A stretch of DNA of 44,734 nucleotides from Bacillota bacterium (GCA_023436395.1 JAEZJJ010000035.1:1-44734), one strand, 5' to 3'; shown: positions 15,646 to 24,195, numbered from the stretch's first letter. Made by a program: numbers and translations. Notes: generated by a model from the letters alone, not told the origin.

Positions 15646-16344
15646 TTATGACAAAGACTTAAAATAGTGAGGGTACTCATCTATTAAATAAGTATGAGTA
15701 TTAAAACCATCATAAATATGATGGGTGAGTAAGTCATTGAGTTCATGAGTATTTTTCTGCTTAATATGGTGGAGTAATTGAGTATGCTCATCATAAAGAC
15801 TTTGAGTAGCAGATTGATCTTTTAAATTTAGCAACGTCCTAAATCTTTGATACTGTCCATTAATAGGGTGAAAATGAGAGAGAAGACGTTTTTTGCCAAC
15901 TAGTGAAAAAAGAATTCCGTGAAAGTCATTATCACTTTCAGCAAATTTCATAGCAAATTCTTGTGAAGATAGAGTAGTATCTTGTAACAACTGTCTTTGA
16001 CGATTAAGGATATGTTGTACTTTAAATTCTTGGGATTGATTAAAGGAGATTGATAATTCATTGGCAATTGCCTTCTCCATGACTTCCCTAATATAAAGAA
16101 TATCAGAGATTTGATTCATATCTATGAGGGTAACAAAAGTACCAATATGAGGTTTTACTTCTAGTAGACCTTCATTCGCTAGAGTTTTAAAAGCATCTCG
16201 TATAGGTGTTCTAGATACTGAGAATTCCTTAGATGTTTCAATTTCACTTACCATATCACCAGGTAGTAGATCTAAGTGTAGAATTCGCTTTTTTAATGTA
16301 TTATAAACGGCTTCGTATGCTGCTGTTGTCTGTGACTGATTCAT
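15646..16344 (-). CDS. GntR-family transcriptional regulator, FadR/UxuR-like
   Basis: The 232-residue protein has an N-terminal winged helix (about residues 8-75) with SREFSVSRTPIRD-type recognition features (KEFSVSRTPIRDAF, NEGLLEV) and a C-terminal all-helical FCD effector domain (about 80-222) with the usual Asp/His-rich metal or ligand site (ESDNDFHGIL, HLL/HHI segments). FCD regulators often sense sugar acids. It is divergent from the second symporter gene. A near-palindrome lies inside its own promoter and a perfect palindrome inside the symporter promoter, so it probably represses both in the absence of a uronate ligand. Confidence 0.9.
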   Translation of the reverse strand: MNQSQTTAAYEAVYNTLKKRILHLDLLPGDMVSEIETSKEFSVSRTPIRDAFKTLANEGLLEVKPHIGTFVTLIDMNQISDILYIREVMEKAIANELSISFNQSQEFKVQHILNRQRQLLQDTTLSSQEFAMKFAESDNDFHGILFSLVGKKRLLSHFHPINGQYQRFRTLLNLKDQSATQSLYDEHTQLLHHIKQKNTHELNDLLTHHIYDGFNTHTYLIDEYPHYFKSLS

Positions 16345-16405
16345 AATTTACTCCCTATATAGATTAGACTTAATTGTTAAAAAATGTGTAAATAGATTTA
16401 TATTA

Positions 16406-16435
16406 ATTATATCAATTACATGTATACAAGTGCAA
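16406..16435 (-). promoter_or_regulatory. gntR promoter with embedded operator
   Basis: On the minus strand TTGCAC, an 18-bp spacer and TATAAT form a promoter. The spacer contains ACTTGTATACATGT (16418-16431), one arm of which differs slightly from the perfect palindrome in the facing promoter. This layout implies autorepression. Confidence 0.7.
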
Positions 16436-16591
16436 CTAATAATTTAAAATATTTAAAATGAAATAAAATAAACCTTTAAATATGATTCGTTTAATATGGT
16501 AATAAATGTGTAAAAATGCCTAGTTTTTTGTGCATATGTTACAAAAATATATATAATGTTTGTATGCATTGTTAAAAAAACTACAGACGTG

Positions 16592-16620
16592 TTGACACTT
16601 GTATACAAGTGGCGTATTAT
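16592..16620 (+). promoter_or_regulatory. Symporter promoter with palindromic operator in the spacer
   Basis: TTGACA (16592-16597), a 17-bp spacer and TATTAT (16615-16620). The perfect 14-bp palindrome ACTTGTATACAAGT (16597-16610) begins at the last base of the -35 and fills the spacer, so bound repressor would block RNA polymerase. The neighbouring GntR protein is the likely ligand. Confidence 0.85.
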
Positions 16621-16678
16621 ATAACTATGATAAATATTTGACACACTAATTTATACGACATTTTAAGGAGGACTTGCT

Positions 16679-18067
16679 GTGGAAAATAAACAAAAGCTAA
16701 GACCTTTTGGTTTTAGAGACAAATCTTCTTACATGATCGGTAACATTGGTTGCGACCTTATGTTTTTCCTATCAAGTATGTATTTATTAAAGTTCTATAC
16801 TGACGTTATGGGTGTATCAGCAGCTATCGTTGGTTCAATGATGATGATTTCTAGATTTGTAGATGCTTTTACAGACGTAACAATGGGTCAAATTGTTGAC
16901 CGTGCACCTACAAAAGCAAAAGGTAAATTTGCTCCATTCATTCGTATGGTAGCTGGACCAGTTGCTATCGCATCATTCTTAATGTATGCTTCATGGTTTA
17001 AAGATATGAGCATGACTTTCAAAGTAATTTGGATGTTCGCTACGTATTTATTATGGGGAAGTGTATTCTATACAGGTATCAACATTCCTTACGGTTCAAT
17101 GGCATCTGCTATTACAGACTCTCCAAAAGAACGTGCTGAATTATCTAAATGGAGAACACTTGGTACACAAATTGTACTTGTCTTAACATCTGTAGTTCTT
17201 CCATCATTTATTTACTATCAAAATGAAGCGGGACAAACTATCTTATCTGATAAAAAGATGATGATTGCAGCGGCTGTTTTCTCTATTGGAGCATTCATTG
17301 CATTTATGGTTTGCTACCACATGACAACAGAACGTATTAAATTTGAAACAAAAACTGAGAAATTTGATCTTGTTGGTTTATTAAAAAGCTTAGTAACAAA
17401 TAAAGCATTACTTGGTATCGTTGTAGTATCTTTAACAGCTTTACTTGGACAAATGTCTTACCAAAGTATGCAAAACTATATCTATCCAAACTACTTTGGT
17501 AATCCAGGTGGTATTGCGATGACTAACCTTATTGGAATTGGTATCACACTCTTTGCTGCTACATTCGTAGTAAAATTATCTGATAAATTTGGACGTAAAA
17601 ATCTTGCAATCTTCTCAGCAGTTATTCAAGCAGCATCATTCATTGCTTTATATTTCGTTCAAACAGATAATATCTGGGTTTGGACAGTTCTTTTTGAAAT
17701 TGGGTTTATAGGTTCTGGTATCTTCTCATTAATTACATGGGCAATGCTTGCTGATGTTATTGATGATACAGAGGTAGTTCAAGGTGAACGTGCTGATGGT
17801 ACAGTTTACTCAGTTTACTCTTTCTCAAGAAAATGTGGACAAGGTTTCTCTTCTGGTATTGCAGGGGCAATGCTTTCTATGATCGGTTATACAGCAGCTA
17901 CAGCTTACAATCCAGAAGTAGTTAAAGGCATCTATGATGTAACATGTTTAGTGCCAGCAGCGTCATATGTATTACTTACACTTGCAGTAATCTTCTTATA
18001 TCCATTAAGCAAGAAACGTGTTGAAGCTAATACAGCTGAACTTAGAAGACGTCGTGCAGCAAAATAA
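16679..18067 (+). CDS. GPH-family sugar:cation symporter, paralog 2 (highly expressed type)
   Basis: Translation starts at GTG 16679, behind AAGGAGG. The 462-residue, 12-segment protein is closely similar to the transporter encoded at 14097, sharing SYMxGNxGCDLMFxLSSMYL, the RFVDAFTD motif and the C-terminal VEANTxELRRRR tail. Its codons favour C-ending Phe, Tyr and Asn and CGT Arg, as in uxuA and uxuB here, pointing to strong expression, whereas paralog 1 does not. It is driven by a consensus promoter containing a GntR-type palindrome. Likely role: main importer of the hexuronate or hexuronide catabolised by this locus. Confidence 0.93.
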   Translation: MENKQKLRPFGFRDKSSYMIGNIGCDLMFFLSSMYLLKFYTDVMGVSAAIVGSMMMISRFVDAFTDVTMGQIVDRAPTKAKGKFAPFIRMVAGPVAIASFLMYASWFKDMSMTFKVIWMFATYLLWGSVFYTGINIPYGSMASAITDSPKERAELSKWRTLGTQIVLVLTSVVLPSFIYYQNEAGQTILSDKKMMIAAAVFSIGAFIAFMVCYHMTTERIKFETKTEKFDLVGLLKSLVTNKALLGIVVVSLTALLGQMSYQSMQNYIYPNYFGNPGGIAMTNLIGIGITLFAATFVVKLSDKFGRKNLAIFSAVIQAASFIALYFVQTDNIWVWTVLFEIGFIGSGIFSLITWAMLADVIDDTEVVQGERADGTVYSVYSFSRKCGQGFSSGIAGAMLSMIGYTAATAYNPEVVKGIYDVTCLVPAASYVLLTLAVIFLYPLSKKRVEANTAELRRRRAAK

Positions 18068-18104
18068 TAAAATAAATAGATTAATTATGATAAATTAATT
18101 GCCA

Positions 18105-18141
18105 CAGTAAAAGCAGGTCTTAGATGATCTGCTTTTACTTA
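18105..18141 (+). terminator. Terminator after the second symporter gene
   Basis: GTAAAAGCAG pairs with CTGCTTTTAC around a loop of 12 bases, followed by a short T-rich stretch. Confidence 0.75.
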
Positions 18142-18209
18142 TATCTAAAGCTTTTAATTTATTTAATTAAGAAATAGGGACATAGATAGCAAAAGTATAA
18201 AAATGGTGT

Positions 18210-18249
18210 CTATAGGAGAGATGATAGGTATAAATCGTCTCTTCTATAG
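18210..18249 (+). other. Long hairpin before the GH2 gene
   Basis: CTATAGGAGAGATGAT pairs with ATCGTCTCTTCTATAG at 14 of 16 positions around an 8-base loop, followed by GGCTATTTTT. The palindrome CTATTTTTAAAAATAG overlaps this tail at 18252-18267. It could be a second terminator or a structured leader. Confidence 0.55.
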
Positions 18250-18275
18250 GGCTATTTTTAAAAATAGTTTAAGTA

Positions 18276-18298
18276 GGTATACATAGTGGAATTATTAT
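18276..18298 (+). promoter_or_regulatory. Possible third GntR-type operator and promoter for the GH2 gene
   Basis: GGTATACATAGTGG keeps the GTATACA core and GTGG tail of the operator at 16597-16610 and is followed by TATTAT (18293-18298), like that promoter. The -35 is poor (TTTAAG) and the palindrome is imperfect, so this is tentative. Confidence 0.35.
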
Positions 18299-18448
18299 AA
18301 CAATAAGTGATATAGACTTGAGAATCTAAAGTTAAGAAGATATGGGTAATTCTGATAGCTACTTTATAAAATTAGGAATCTAAAACAGTATATGAAGCAA
18401 AATAACAAAGTAAAAAACTACAAAGTTTAATTCATGGAGGACTATTAA

Positions 18449-20680
18449 ATGGGACAAATTTATAACTTTAATAAGAAATGGGCTTTTTCAAAAGAAGCAA
18501 CTAGTGTGCCAACAACAATGCCAGAAAAATGGTATTGGGTAGACTTGCCACATACATGGAATAATATTGACGGTCAAGATGGTGGGAATGATTATTATCG
18601 TGGGACTTGTTATTATGCAAATAAGTTAGATAAAAGAGAATTACCAGAAGCAGATAAGTATTATTTAGAATTCCAAGGGGCAAATGCTTCAGCAGATGTT
18701 TATGTCAATGGTAAGAAGTTAGCACATCATGATGGGGGTTATTCTACTTGGAGAGTGGATATTACAGAGGTATTAGAAACAGAAAACTTGGTGGTTGTGG
18801 CACTAGAGAATACAGTGAATGATATCGTATATCCACAAGTGGCTGATTTCACATTCTATGGTGGGCTTTATCGTGATGTAAATATTATTGCGGTGAATGA
18901 ATCCCACTTTGATTTAGATTATTATGGTGGTCCTGGTATTATGGTGACACCGGTTGTTGAAGGTAAGGATGCTAAAGTTGAGGTTAAAGTATTTGTAACC
19001 AATACTAAGGACAATCAAAGTTTAGTGTATAAAATTAAAGAGCAAGATGGCACAATTATTGGAGAAGAAACAACAGCAGCTAGTGTAAGTGGTATTAGAG
19101 CAATCATACCAGATGTTCATTTATGGAATGGAACAAAAGATCCTTATCTGTATACTGTAGAGGTGCAATTAGTAGAAGATGATAAGGTTATTGATAATAT
19201 AAGTACACGTTTCGGATGTCGTACCTTTGAAATTCATCCTGAAAAAGGTTTCATACTAAATGGAGAAAGTTATCCACTTCGCGGCGTCTCTAGACATCAA
19301 GACTATGTGGGAATTGGTAATGCACTCCTTAGAGCAAATCATGAAGAGGATATGGATTTAATCTGTGAAATGGGTGCCAATACGATTCGTTTAGCACACT
19401 ATCAACATGACCAATATTTCTATGACTTATGTGATGAGAGAGGTATGGTAGTATGGGCTGAAATTCCATATATCTCTAGACATATGACAACTGGACGTGA
19501 AAATACTATTTCGCAAATGAAAGAGCTTATTACTCAAAACTACAACCACCCAAGTATTGTAGTATGGGGATTATCTAATGAAATTACAATGGACGGGCCA
19601 TCTAGTGAAGACTTATTAGAAAACCATAGAATTTTAAATGATTTAGCACATGAAATGGACCCAACAAGAAAAACAGTTATTGCAGCCGTATCTATGTGTG
19701 ATATTCATGATCCGTATATTCAAATTCCAGATGTGGTATCCTACAACCATTACTTTGGATGGTATGGTGGAGATACTTCTATGAACGGACCTTGGTTTGA
19801 TAATTTCCACAAGACCTTCCCTAATATTCCAATTGGAGTAAGTGAATATGGTTGTGAAGCCTTAGATTGGCATACTTCAGATCCAAAACAAGGAGATTAC
19901 ACAGAAGAATATCAAGCATATTATCATGAAGAACTTATCAAACAACTATTTACCAGGCCATATATCTGGGCAACTCATGTATGGAATATGTTTGACTTTG
20001 CTGCTGATGCACGTAATGAAGGTGGCAAAAATGGAATGAATCATAAAGGACTTGTAACTTTTGATAGAAAGTATAAGAAAGATTCTTTCTATGCATATAA
20101 AGCATGGTTATCTGATGAGCCATTTGTACACATCTGTGGTAAACGCTATGTAGATAGAGTAGAAGATGTGACTAAAATAACAATTTACTCAAATCAACCA
20201 GAAGTTGAACTCTTTGTTAACGGCAAAAGTCTTGGAAAACAACAAAGCGATGTACATTTCTTCTATTTTGAAGTGCCAAATGCAGGTGAAAGTACACTCG
20301 TGGCAGTGGCAGGAGAATGTAAAGATGAAAGCTTTATCCGCAAAGTAGATACTTTTAATGAAAAATACCGCCTAAAAGAAAAAGGAGCAATTTTAAACTG
20401 GTTTGATATTACAGAAAAAGAAGGATACTTTTCTTTAAATGATAAGATTCAAGAACTTGTAGCAAAACCAGAAGGACAAATAGTTATCGAACGTTTCTTT
20501 GAAGAACTTCAAGAAGGTAAAGACGATAAGAATAGTTTTAAGCTTAATAAGGGTATGATGGAGATGTTAGGTTCATTTACTATGATACGTTTAAGCGGTA
20601 TGCTTGGAACATTAGGCCTTACACCAACTAAAGAACAATTACTAGATTTAAATGCTAAACTTAATGAAATAGCAAAATAA
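18449..20680 (+). CDS. Glycoside hydrolase family 2 enzyme (probable beta-glucuronidase or beta-galactosidase)
   Basis: The 743-residue enzyme has an N-terminal jelly-roll sugar-binding domain (about 1-165), an Ig-like domain (165-265), a TIM barrel starting near GVSRHQDYVGIGNALL (about residue 280), and a DUF4982-like Ig domain (about 570-630). The acid/base is probably Glu378 in VVWGLSNEI and the nucleophile Glu466 in GVSEYGCEA. A further helical C-terminal domain of about 100 residues (ILNWFDITEKEGYFSL onward) is not a standard GH2 part. There is no signal peptide, so it acts inside the cell on imported oligosaccharides. The hexuronate genes around it favour a uronide substrate, but the sequence alone does not separate this from galactosidase. 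Confidence 0.9.
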   Translation: MGQIYNFNKKWAFSKEATSVPTTMPEKWYWVDLPHTWNNIDGQDGGNDYYRGTCYYANKLDKRELPEADKYYLEFQGANASADVYVNGKKLAHHDGGYSTWRVDITEVLETENLVVVALENTVNDIVYPQVADFTFYGGLYRDVNIIAVNESHFDLDYYGGPGIMVTPVVEGKDAKVEVKVFVTNTKDNQSLVYKIKEQDGTIIGEETTAASVSGIRAIIPDVHLWNGTKDPYLYTVEVQLVEDDKVIDNISTRFGCRTFEIHPEKGFILNGESYPLRGVSRHQDYVGIGNALLRANHEEDMDLICEMGANTIRLAHYQHDQYFYDLCDERGMVVWAEIPYISRHMTTGRENTISQMKELITQNYNHPSIVVWGLSNEITMDGPSSEDLLENHRILNDLAHEMDPTRKTVIAAVSMCDIHDPYIQIPDVVSYNHYFGWYGGDTSMNGPWFDNFHKTFPNIPIGVSEYGCEALDWHTSDPKQGDYTEEYQAYYHEELIKQLFTRPYIWATHVWNMFDFAADARNEGGKNGMNHKGLVTFDRKYKKDSFYAYKAWLSDEPFVHICGKRYVDRVEDVTKITIYSNQPEVELFVNGKSLGKQQSDVHFFYFEVPNAGESTLVAVAGECKDESFIRKVDTFNEKYRLKEKGAILNWFDITEKEGYFSLNDKIQELVAKPEGQIVIERFFEELQEGKDDKNSFKLNKGMMEMLGSFTMIRLSGMLGTLGLTPTKEQLLDLNAKLNEIAK

Positions 20681-20766
20681 TCCAAGCAATGAAGATATTT
20701 ACAAGCAGTCATAGGTTATTGTAAGATAATAAAATGACAGTTTAGCATGCTACAATAAATTTAAAT

Positions 20767-20800
20767 ATTAATGGGTATATTAATAAAAATATACCCTAAT
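20767..20800 (+). terminator. Hairpin terminator after the GH2 gene
   Basis: ATTAATGGGTATATT pairs with AATATACCCTAAT around a short A-rich loop. The T run is weak (TAGTTTT). Confidence 0.6.
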
Positions 20801-20895
20801 AGTTTTAGAGTAGTGTATAAACAATCGCCAAAGAGAGTTTAATAAAAACTAAAAATGACATCGATGGTAGTTTGAAATTTTAAGGAGCACAAAAA

Positions 20896-21738
20896 ATGAA
20901 AGATAGTTTACTAGAATTCCAAAAACAAAAAGAATTTTTAATCTGTGTAGATTCAGATGGTTGTGCAATGGACACTATGGATTGCAAACACATTCATTGC
21001 TTTGGTCCATGTATGGTAGATGAATGGAATTTAGGAGAATGGCGTGAAGAGATTTTAAAACGTTGGAATGACATTAACCTTTATACAATTACACGTGGTA
21101 TCAACCGTTTCAAAGGTTTAGCTATGGCACTAACTGAAATCAATAAACAATACACAAAAATTGAAGGTATTGAAGATTTAGTGGAATGGGCTGAAAACTC
21201 ACCAGAGTTATCAGAAAGAAATCTTAAAGCAAACCTTGAAAAAGAACACAAAGTTGCTTTAGAAAAAGCATTAAAATGGAGCCAAGCAGTTAACATTGCG
21301 ATTACTAAACTTCCAGAAGAAGAGAAAGTACCATTTGTTGGTGCATTAGAAGGCTTAAAAGCAGCACATGGGGTAGCAGATGTGGCTATCGTTTCAAGTG
21401 CAAACAGAGAAGCTGTTCTTGAAGAGTGGGAAGAGCATAAATTATTAGACCACGTAGATATTGTTTTAACACAAGAAGTAGGTTCAAAAGCGGAATGTAT
21501 TAGACAATTATTATTGAAAGGCTACAAACCAGAAAATGTATTAATGGTTGGTGATGCTAAAGGTGATAGTGATGCAGCAGCTGCAAATGGTGTACACTAC
21601 TACCCAATTCTTGTTAAAAGAGAAAAAGAAAGCTGGGATAGATTCCAAGAAGAAGCTGTAAAATGCTTTACAGAAAGTAATTACGTAGAATACGGCAAAA
21701 AAATGTACGATGAATTCCTTCGTAATCTTGGTGTTTAA
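20896..21738 (+). CDS. HAD-superfamily hydrolase
   Basis: The 280-residue protein carries HAD motif I as VDSDGCAMD (Asp19 nucleophile, Asp21 acid/base), motif II as AIVSSAN, a motif III lysine near GSKAE, and motif IV as VGDAKGDSDAA. A large helical cap lies between about residues 30 and 145. It probably dephosphorylates a small metabolite. Codon use is the strong type of the neighbouring uronate genes and an AAGGAGC site precedes the ATG. A role in clearing a phosphorylated sugar acid is an inference from position only. It lies between the GH2 gene and a convergent AraC gene and shares a bidirectional terminator with the latter. Confidence 0.85.
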   Translation: MKDSLLEFQKQKEFLICVDSDGCAMDTMDCKHIHCFGPCMVDEWNLGEWREEILKRWNDINLYTITRGINRFKGLAMALTEINKQYTKIEGIEDLVEWAENSPELSERNLKANLEKEHKVALEKALKWSQAVNIAITKLPEEEKVPFVGALEGLKAAHGVADVAIVSSANREAVLEEWEEHKLLDHVDIVLTQEVGSKAECIRQLLLKGYKPENVLMVGDAKGDSDAAAANGVHYYPILVKREKESWDRFQEEAVKCFTESNYVEYGKKMYDEFLRNLGV

Positions 21739-21764
21739 TTAGTAGACTGGATAAGATATTAACC

Positions 21765-21805
21765 AAAAAGGTTCTAACATCTAGAATTGATGTTAGAACC
21801 TTTTT
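21765..21805. terminator. Bidirectional terminator, perfect 17-bp stem
   Basis: AAAAAGGTTCTAACATC pairs exactly with GATGTTAGAACCTTTTT around a 7-base loop. It ends the HAD gene on the plus strand and the AraC gene on the minus strand. Confidence 0.95.
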
Positions 21806-21857
21806 AGTAATATGAAATAGAAGTAATCCATACTATGAGTAGGCAAGTAGAAGGATG

Positions 21858-22736
21858 TTAATTATCTAATTTATGAGCATAAATTTCTTGATATTCACTA
21901 GGGGAGAGACCATATTCCTTTTTAAAAGCACGATAGAAACTACTATAGTCTTTAAAGCCACATTGTAAATAAGCATCGCTAATTTTAGTATTTGTTATAA
22001 TGGCATCACGACACAGAGAAAGACGCTTTTTTAGGATATATTGATATACAGATAAACCTATATTTTCTTTAAACACATGAGAAATATGATATTTACTGAC
22101 ATAGAATTCATGAGCAAGTGTGTCTAAAGAAAGGTCTTCATAGATATGTGCCTCGATATAGGAAATTAAGTTTTGGTAGAGACTTTGCTCTTCTTTCTGC
22201 TTCTTAGGATGTTCAATCTCATAAATCGTTCGATTAAGATGAAGGATTAAATCATTTACACACAAAGAAATCTTGGCAAGTTTACCAAAGCGATTAGAAT
22301 GAATCTCTTCAATAAGTTGAAAAACTTTAGAGAGTAGTGCATTAAATGCAATGACATCATAGTGGTAAATGTATTTAGAGATAGAATGAGCAGGGTGAAG
22401 GAGATAACCGTATTCAGGGAATTGTGCTATAAGCTCATCACAGTATTCTTGGGAAATCCAAAATACTATACGTTGATAAGGGATAGACTGATCTAATATA
22501 CTCATGTGGTGCATAACATGAGGAGGAATCAGAATCATGTCACCTTTTCGTAAGGGGTGCTCTTCTCCCGCAATATTAATAGAAACTGAACCACTAATAA
22601 GAAAATAGAACTCATAATAATCATGGGTGTGTTCACTGATATTGCGCATATTAATGTCACTATAGTAGTAGATTTCAAAGTCTTTAGATAACATATATTG
22701 ACGGTTAAGGAAAGTGGTACGCAAATCTTTTTTCAT
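21858..22736 (-). CDS. AraC-family transcriptional regulator
   Basis: The 292-residue protein has an N-terminal cupin-type sensing domain (about 15-140; SEHTHDYYEFYFLISG and PLRKGDMILIPPHVMHH) and two C-terminal helix-turn-helix motifs (about 190-288; LDTLAHEFYVSKYHISHVF and a CGFKDYSSFYRAFKKEYG block ending in SPSEYQE). Such regulators usually activate sugar-use genes when a sugar or sugar acid binds the cupin. It is divergent from uxuA, and two 21-bp tandem repeats lie directly upstream of its start. The likely targets are itself and the uxuA-uxuB genes. Confidence 0.92.
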   Translation of the reverse strand: MKKDLRTTFLNRQYMLSKDFEIYYYSDINMRNISEHTHDYYEFYFLISGSVSINIAGEEHPLRKGDMILIPPHVMHHMSILDQSIPYQRIVFWISQEYCDELIAQFPEYGYLLHPAHSISKYIYHYDVIAFNALLSKVFQLIEEIHSNRFGKLAKISLCVNDLILHLNRTIYEIEHPKKQKEEQSLYQNLISYIEAHIYEDLSLDTLAHEFYVSKYHISHVFKENIGLSVYQYILKKRLSLCRDAIITNTKISDAYLQCGFKDYSSFYRAFKKEYGLSPSEYQEIYAHKLDN

Positions 22737-22750
22737 AGTATGGGAGTCCT

Positions 22751-22803
22751 TTGTGAATAATTATAGAATTTTTGTGAATAATTACAGAATTTTTATGGAT
22801 AAA
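22751..22803. promoter_or_regulatory. Tandem 21-bp repeats, probable AraC operator
   Basis: TTGTGAATAATTATAGAATTT (22751-22771) is followed directly by a copy with one change (22772-22792). A decayed third start (TTATGGATAAA) begins at 22793. The 21-bp period is two helical turns, as in AraC-type direct-repeat sites. The array begins 15 bp upstream of the araC-type start codon. Confidence 0.7.
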
Positions 22804-22881
22804 ACAACGTATTTGAGAAAAATTTAACATAAAACCGCAACTTTTGCAAGGGTCACAACAACTTGCTCAATGTTTCTTTTT

Positions 22882-22899
22882 TATAATGTTGGGTATAAT
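22882..22899 (+). promoter_or_regulatory. -10 elements upstream of uxuA
   Basis: TATAAT occurs at 22882-22887 and again at 22894-22899. Neither has a good -35, which fits an activator-dependent promoter. Just upstream, CAACTTTTGCAAG (22838-22850) and CAACTTGCTCAA (22859-22870) form an imperfect direct repeat 21 bp apart, a further possible AraC site. Confidence 0.5.
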
Positions 22900-22946
22900 A
22901 GACTCATAAGATTTAGAATCACTAAAAAAGAGAGGATTTATTCATT

Positions 22947-24026
22947 ATGCAAATGACATTAAGATGGTACGGATCAAAATTTGATACTGTTACTTTAAAA
23001 CAAATTAGACAAATCCCAGGTGTACACGGCGTTATCACTACTTTATACGATACAGTTCCAGGTGAAGTATGGTCTAGAGAAAGAATTAAAGCACTTAAAG
23101 ATGAAGTAGCTGCTGCTGGTCTTTCAATTGCAGGTATCGAAAGTGTTAACATCCACGATGAAATCAAAACTGGTGGACCAAACAGAGATATGTACATCGA
23201 TAATTACATCGAAACATTAAAAAACCTTGGTGAAGAAGATATTCACTTAGTATGCTACAACTTCATGCCAGTATTCGACTGGACACGTACAGAACTTGCT
23301 AGAGTACGTCCAGACGGTTCTACAGTTCTTGCTTACACACAAGAAGCAGTAGACGCTTTAGATCCAACAAAAATGTTCGAATCAATCGCTGGTGATATGA
23401 ACGGTACAGTAATGCCAGGTTGGGAACCAGAACGTATGGCTAAAGTTAAAGAATTATTCGAGTTATACAAAGATATTGATGATGAAAAATTATTCGAGAA
23501 CTTAAAATACTTCTTAGAAAGAATCATGCCAGTATGTGATAAATACGATATCAACATGGCTATCCACCCAGATGATCCAGCTTGGAGTGTATTTGGTTTA
23601 CCACGTATTATCGTTAACAAAGAAAACATTCTTCGTATGACAAAAATGGTTGATAACCCACACAACGGTGTAACATTCTGTGCAGGTTCTTATGGAACAA
23701 ACTTAAACAATGACCTTCCAGATATGATTCGTTCATTAAAAGGAAGAATCCACTTTGCACACGTTCGTAACTTAAAATTCAACACACCAACAGACTTCGA
23801 AGAAGCTGCTCACTTATCAGCTGATGGTACATTCGATATGTATGAAATCGTTAAAGCACTTTATGAAATTGGATTTACAGGTCCTATCCGTCCAGACCAC
23901 GGTCGTATGATCTGGGATGAAGTTGCTATGCCAGGATACGGTTTATACGATAGAGCGCTTGGAGCTTGCTACATCGAAGGTCTTTGGGAAGCAGTTCAAA
24001 AAGCTGACGAACGTTCTGCAAAATAA
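22947..24026 (+). CDS. uxuA: D-mannonate dehydratase
   Basis: The 359-residue protein matches UxuA in length and motifs: MTLRWYGSKFDTVTL at the start, GIESVNIHDEIK, MAIHPDDPAWSVFGLPRI, VTFCAGSYG, IHFAHVRN and RPDHGRMIWDE, which carry the His/Cys/Asp metal ligands of this Mn/Fe-dependent TIM-barrel enzyme. It dehydrates D-mannonate to 2-keto-3-deoxygluconate (KDG). It follows a divergent AraC regulator and precedes uxuB, which supplies its substrate. Codon bias is strong (TTC, AAC, CGT), pointing to high expression. The AGAGAGGA ribosome site lies 9-13 bases before the ATG. Confidence 0.97.
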   Translation: MQMTLRWYGSKFDTVTLKQIRQIPGVHGVITTLYDTVPGEVWSRERIKALKDEVAAAGLSIAGIESVNIHDEIKTGGPNRDMYIDNYIETLKNLGEEDIHLVCYNFMPVFDWTRTELARVRPDGSTVLAYTQEAVDALDPTKMFESIAGDMNGTVMPGWEPERMAKVKELFELYKDIDDEKLFENLKYFLERIMPVCDKYDINMAIHPDDPAWSVFGLPRIIVNKENILRMTKMVDNPHNGVTFCAGSYGTNLNNDLPDMIRSLKGRIHFAHVRNLKFNTPTDFEEAAHLSADGTFDMYEIVKALYEIGFTGPIRPDHGRMIWDEVAMPGYGLYDRALGACYIEGLWEAVQKADERSAK

Positions 24027-24096
24027 TTAGTACGTGAATTGAAATCATTGAAGTTAATAAATCATTAAGTTTAATGATTACGATAGTAAATAAACA

Positions 24097-24155
24097 AAAG
24101 GATATGTCGCAAGATACATTTACTAATAGTTAGGTGTATTTTGCGACAACCTTTT
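24097..24155 (+). terminator. Hairpin between uxuA and uxuB
   Basis: AAAAGGATATGTCGCAAGA pairs with TTTTGCGACAACCTTTT, with ATACA/TGTAT extending the stem inward. It is a strong terminator-like structure, so uxuB may depend on read-through or on its own promoter. Confidence 0.75.
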
Positions 24156-24195
24156 ATTAATGACTAAAATCTAAAATAACCACGAGGGATAGAAA

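Noticed and set aside
20801..20895. Promoter search before the HAD gene
   Set aside because: Several AT-rich partial boxes are present but none pairs at a proper distance, so no promoter is claimed.
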